Positions 4,963 through 7,115 of a stretch of 7,115 nt of DNA are shown here, one piece after another. The translations under genes were made by a program, and so were the position numbers. Position 1 is the stretch's first letter, and every line of letters begins with the position of its first letter. This stretch comes from Holosporales bacterium (lineage in GTDB: Bacteria; Pseudomonadota; Alphaproteobacteria; RUG11792): positions 1-7,115 of the forward strand of contig JAITIT010000046.1 in assembly GCA_031279295.1 (NCBI GenBank), in the 5' to 3' direction. The notes below the pieces were generated by a model. That model did not search any database, had not been told where the DNA came from, and saw nothing but the letters and a program-made list of their open reading frames with translations.

Positions 4963-5679
4963 TTAGGATCTCCCGCATCCGCATGTACAATTCTGGCATG
5001 GCTTATGGTATTTGTTCGTTACTACGAAGCCACACTCATCATCATCTCCAGCGACATCGATATTGATGCCGCGGATTATCAGCTCTATCTCTGGGGCATA
5101 GAAAAACTTTATGCCTCTCGCTTCTATCGTACACATATGACTGGCGACATTAGCCACATACGAGAGAGCGTAGTCGATACTTGATGAACAACCTACACCG
5201 CATCCAATTGTAATGAGTAGACCGACGTTACCACGCTCTTCCAGCAACTCTGTGATCTTGCTAACAGCACGGTCGGTTATGGTAATTACCTGATTCACCT
5301 TATCCCTCTTTGAAATGTAATCTTCAATTGCAGCATCGATTGACTCCTTCGCCAGCACCGAGCAATGCCTCTTTATTTCGGAGAGCTCAAGAGATTGGGC
5401 AACGTCCTCATTCTTAATCTCTCGCGCCTCATCGATCGTTTTGCCACGCAGGAGCGTAGTCGTAAGTTCCATCGATGCAATTGCTGACACGCAGCCAAAC
5501 ACCTTGTACTTCGCATCGACTATTACATCGACATCGCTGAAGAACAACTGCAGCTTCATGACGTCACCACATAGCGGAGATCCAACGATACCAGTTCCGA
5601 CGCTCGGAAGGTTCTCGTCAAACCCACCTGTGTTTTTCATCTTCTCGTAGTACGCTATAGTCCTGTCGCTATACTTCAT
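4963..5679 (-). CDS. Fe-S cluster scaffold IscU fused to an IscA-type (A-type carrier) domain
   Basis: The 238-residue product has two domains. Residues 1-125 are IscU: the three cluster-ligand cysteines are present at C37 (PLCGD, with D39), C63 (FGCVSAIAS) and C106 (KRHCSVLAKES), at positions matching E. coli IscU. Residues 130-238 resemble IscA/HesB: VITITDRAV, then GCGVGCSSS (C160, C164) and a cysteine-rich tail CQNCTCGCG (C228, C231, C233, C235). C164, C233 and C235 correspond to the three IscA cysteines; the others are extra. IscU assembles clusters with sulfur from IscS and IscA-type proteins deliver them, so the fusion joins scaffold and carrier. The HscA-recognition motif LPPVK is LSEIK (99-103). 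The ATG at 5679 overlaps the iscS stop by four bases (ATGA), giving translational coupling. A frameshift joining two genes is unlikely, since the frame is continuous and the linker short. Confidence 0.92.
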   Translation of the reverse strand: MKYSDRTIAYYEKMKNTGGFDENLPSVGTGIVGSPLCGDVMKLQLFFSDVDVIVDAKYKVFGCVSAIASMELTTTLLRGKTIDEAREIKNEDVAQSLELSEIKRHCSVLAKESIDAAIEDYISKRDKVNQVITITDRAVSKITELLEERGNVGLLITIGCGVGCSSSIDYALSYVANVASHMCTIEARGIKFFYAPEIELIIRGINIDVAGDDDECGFVVTNKYHKPCQNCTCGCGRS

Positions 5680-6896
5680 CGGAAGCCTTGCCTTCTGAAC
5701 ACGTCATCCACGCTAGACCCGCTTTGTATTATATCCCAGACAGGACTGATGGCACGTAACTTTTTGGTTGCAGTAACCAGCTCGTCGATTGCCAAATCTA
5801 TCTCTGCCTCTGTGGTGAACTTTCCTATTGAGATCCTGATTGATGACTGAGCAATATCAGCAGGAATTTGCATCGCTGCCAATACGTGTGATATCGTGAG
5901 TTTGTTGGATGTACATGCTGATCCGGATGAGACAGCTATGTGTTTCGCCTCCATCATAATCGCCTCACCCTCGCATCCTCTGAAGCTCATGTTTACGATA
6001 CCGGGGTAATTGTGCGTACTGCTCCCATTTATGTAGATTTCGTCCAGCTGTCCTGTTATGCCTGCTATGAGCCTCTCTCGCAGGGCTGTGATGTGAGTGA
6101 GATTCTGAGATAGCTCCGACGACGCAATCTCTGTAGCCTCTCCCATGCCAACGCAAAGCGGAACAGGAACAGTGCCAGAACGTATCCCGAACTCTACGTC
6201 ACGATTAGCTCCGGGAGTTCTCACGAGCCTAGAATGCATAGACTTGTAGTACAGAATTCCGATACCCTTGGGCCCATATATCTTGTGACCAGAGGCGCTT
6301 AGGAAATCGAGATCAAGCTCTTTGACATTGAGTGGAATCTTACCGAATGCCTGAGTAGCATCAGCATGCACTAGTATGCCACGTTCATGGCAGACCTTAA
6401 CGATATTCTTAGCATCCTGTATCACACCGGTTTCATTGTTTACAAAGCAAAATGACAGAAGGCCTGTGGTGTCGTTAACTACGGAGGATAGGCGATTTAG
6501 ATCTAACAGTCCGTCGGGTCCCACCTCCAGCAAAGTTACCTCACAGCCCTCCCGCTTCAAGTAGTCTGCGCAATCAAGAACAGACTTGTGCTCAGTTGCA
6601 AGTGTAATGAAATGCTGTTTGCCAGATATCCTGGTGAGAGATTTCATTGTTCGTATTGTGGCAATCTTGTTTGCCTCGGTAGCACCGCTTGTAAACACCA
6701 CCTCTTCGAAATCTGCATTAACCAATGTCTTGATTTTGATCCGCGCAGCATCCACGGCATCGAGGGCAACCATCCCAAAATGATGCATGGAGTTAGGGTT
6801 TCCAAAGATGTTACAGGAATAAGGACTCATTGCCTCCAACACCCTTGGATCGCACGGCGTGGTTGCCGCGTAATCTAGGTATGCGATATCACTCAT
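5676..6896 (-). CDS. iscS: Cysteine desulfurase IscS (NifS/IscS family)
   Basis: IscS is a PLP enzyme that takes sulfur from cysteine as a persulfide and passes it to IscU. From ATG 6896 the protein has 406 residues, close to the family's 404. It begins MSDIAYLDYAATTPCDPRV and shows TEHKS (H103), HADATQ (D179, Q182), the PLP lysine in SGHKIYGPKG (K205) and the mobile-loop catalytic cysteine in SSGSACTS (C328, identical to E. coli numbering). This agreement is why I chose this start; in-frame ATGs at 6932 and 6920 would add 12 or 8 unconserved residues, although a candidate -10 (TATAGT, 6949-6944) could serve any of them. The conserved GGGHE/GGGQE before RSGT (239-242) is replaced by NRDVE (231-235). 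No IscR-type regulator gene is adjacent within the window. Confidence 0.96.
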   Translation of the reverse strand: MSDIAYLDYAATTPCDPRVLEAMSPYSCNIFGNPNSMHHFGMVALDAVDAARIKIKTLVNADFEEVVFTSGATEANKIATIRTMKSLTRISGKQHFITLATEHKSVLDCADYLKREGCEVTLLEVGPDGLLDLNRLSSVVNDTTGLLSFCFVNNETGVIQDAKNIVKVCHERGILVHADATQAFGKIPLNVKELDLDFLSASGHKIYGPKGIGILYYKSMHSRLVRTPGANRDVEFGIRSGTVPVPLCVGMGEATEIASSELSQNLTHITALRERLIAGITGQLDEIYINGSSTHNYPGIVNMSFRGCEGEAIMMEAKHIAVSSGSACTSNKLTISHVLAAMQIPADIAQSSIRISIGKFTTEAEIDLAIDELVTATKKLRAISPVWDIIQSGSSVDDVFRRQGFR

Positions 6897-6975
6897 TTGA
6901 CACGACAAGATCTGTTGCATGCTAGTCACCATATTAGACTAAAACTATAACTCACAACACAGCTTAATTTTTCGG

Positions 6976-7028
6976 TATCCTCATCACCTCATCACTCCTC
7001 CCCACACCCCCTCAATATCCTCATCACC
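6976..7028 (+). repeat. Direct repeats of TATCCTCATCACC in a G-free tract
   Basis: The 13-mer TATCCTCATCACC occurs at 6976-6988 and 7016-7028, 40 bp apart start to start. A shorter CCTCATCAC copy at 6987-6995 abuts the first, forming a local 8-bp tandem. The repeats lie inside 94 bases (6976-7069) without a single G on the plus strand, between divergent iscS and the plus-strand gene at the right edge. Confidence 0.7.
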
Positions 7029-7096
7029 ATTCATACTTCCTTAACCTTTCTCCCCTACCATACATATATGTAAGTTATCCTGGGGAGGGAAACCCA

Positions 7097-7115
7097 ATGA
7101 ACAAGTTAGTACTAC
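7097..7115 (+). CDS. First codons of a plus-strand gene cut by the window edge
   Basis: ATG at 7097 is preceded by GGGGAGGG (7082-7089), whose GGAGG core sits 8 nt from the start, an almost ideal ribosome binding site. The six visible codons read MNKLVL, which could begin a signal peptide, but that is a guess from very little. TATA-rich DNA at 7063-7070 with TTAACC at 7041-7046 is a possible promoter. The product cannot be identified. Confidence 0.5.

Noticed and set aside
1..7115. Insertion sequence, prophage, CRISPR array or defence system
   Set aside because: I saw no transposase-like protein, terminal inverted repeats, regularly spaced repeat-spacer units or nuclease/toxin genes. The recognised genes are core housekeeping genes.

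Overview
The window looks like chromosomal DNA of an alphaproteobacterium with a reduced genome, most likely Rickettsiales and possibly Anaplasmataceae-like. The basis is the bacterial IscS/IscU, GreA, TrkH and SIMPL proteins, moderate GC, long gene-free stretches next to tightly coupled gene pairs, and rpmI-rplT without infC. The order is an inference from style and gene content; no species can be named from the sequence alone.

Layout. Positions 1-969 (minus strand) hold a SIMPL-domain envelope protein and, overlapping its stop codon, the start of an unrecognised gene that runs off the left edge. Positions 970-1219 separate it from divergent greA (plus) and carry facing promoter candidates and a chain of inverted repeats. 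Positions 1694-2506 (about 0.8 kb) have no convincing gene but contain several perfect hairpins and one low-confidence small membrane ORF. Positions 2507-4785 form a compact minus-strand cluster, in transcription order tRNA-Leu(UAA), rpmI, rplT, tRNA-Leu(GAG), trkH, behind a good sigma70-type promoter near 4838-4809. Positions 4963-6896 hold iscS followed by a 4-nt-overlapping gene in which an IscU scaffold is fused to an IscA-type domain. The right end is a 94-nt G-free intergenic tract with direct repeats, then a strong ribosome binding site and the first six codons of a plus-strand gene.

How the genes fit together. iscS (sulfur donor) and the IscU-IscA fusion (scaffold plus carrier-like domain) form an Fe-S cluster assembly pair made by coupled translation. 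The central cluster joins two leucine tRNAs, ribosomal proteins L35 and L20 and a potassium transporter in what is probably one transcript cut by tRNA processing. greA stands alone. The most unusual items are the IscU-IscA fusion, sequence changes in normally fixed IscS and IscU motifs, and the strand-asymmetric repeat-bearing intergenic spacers.
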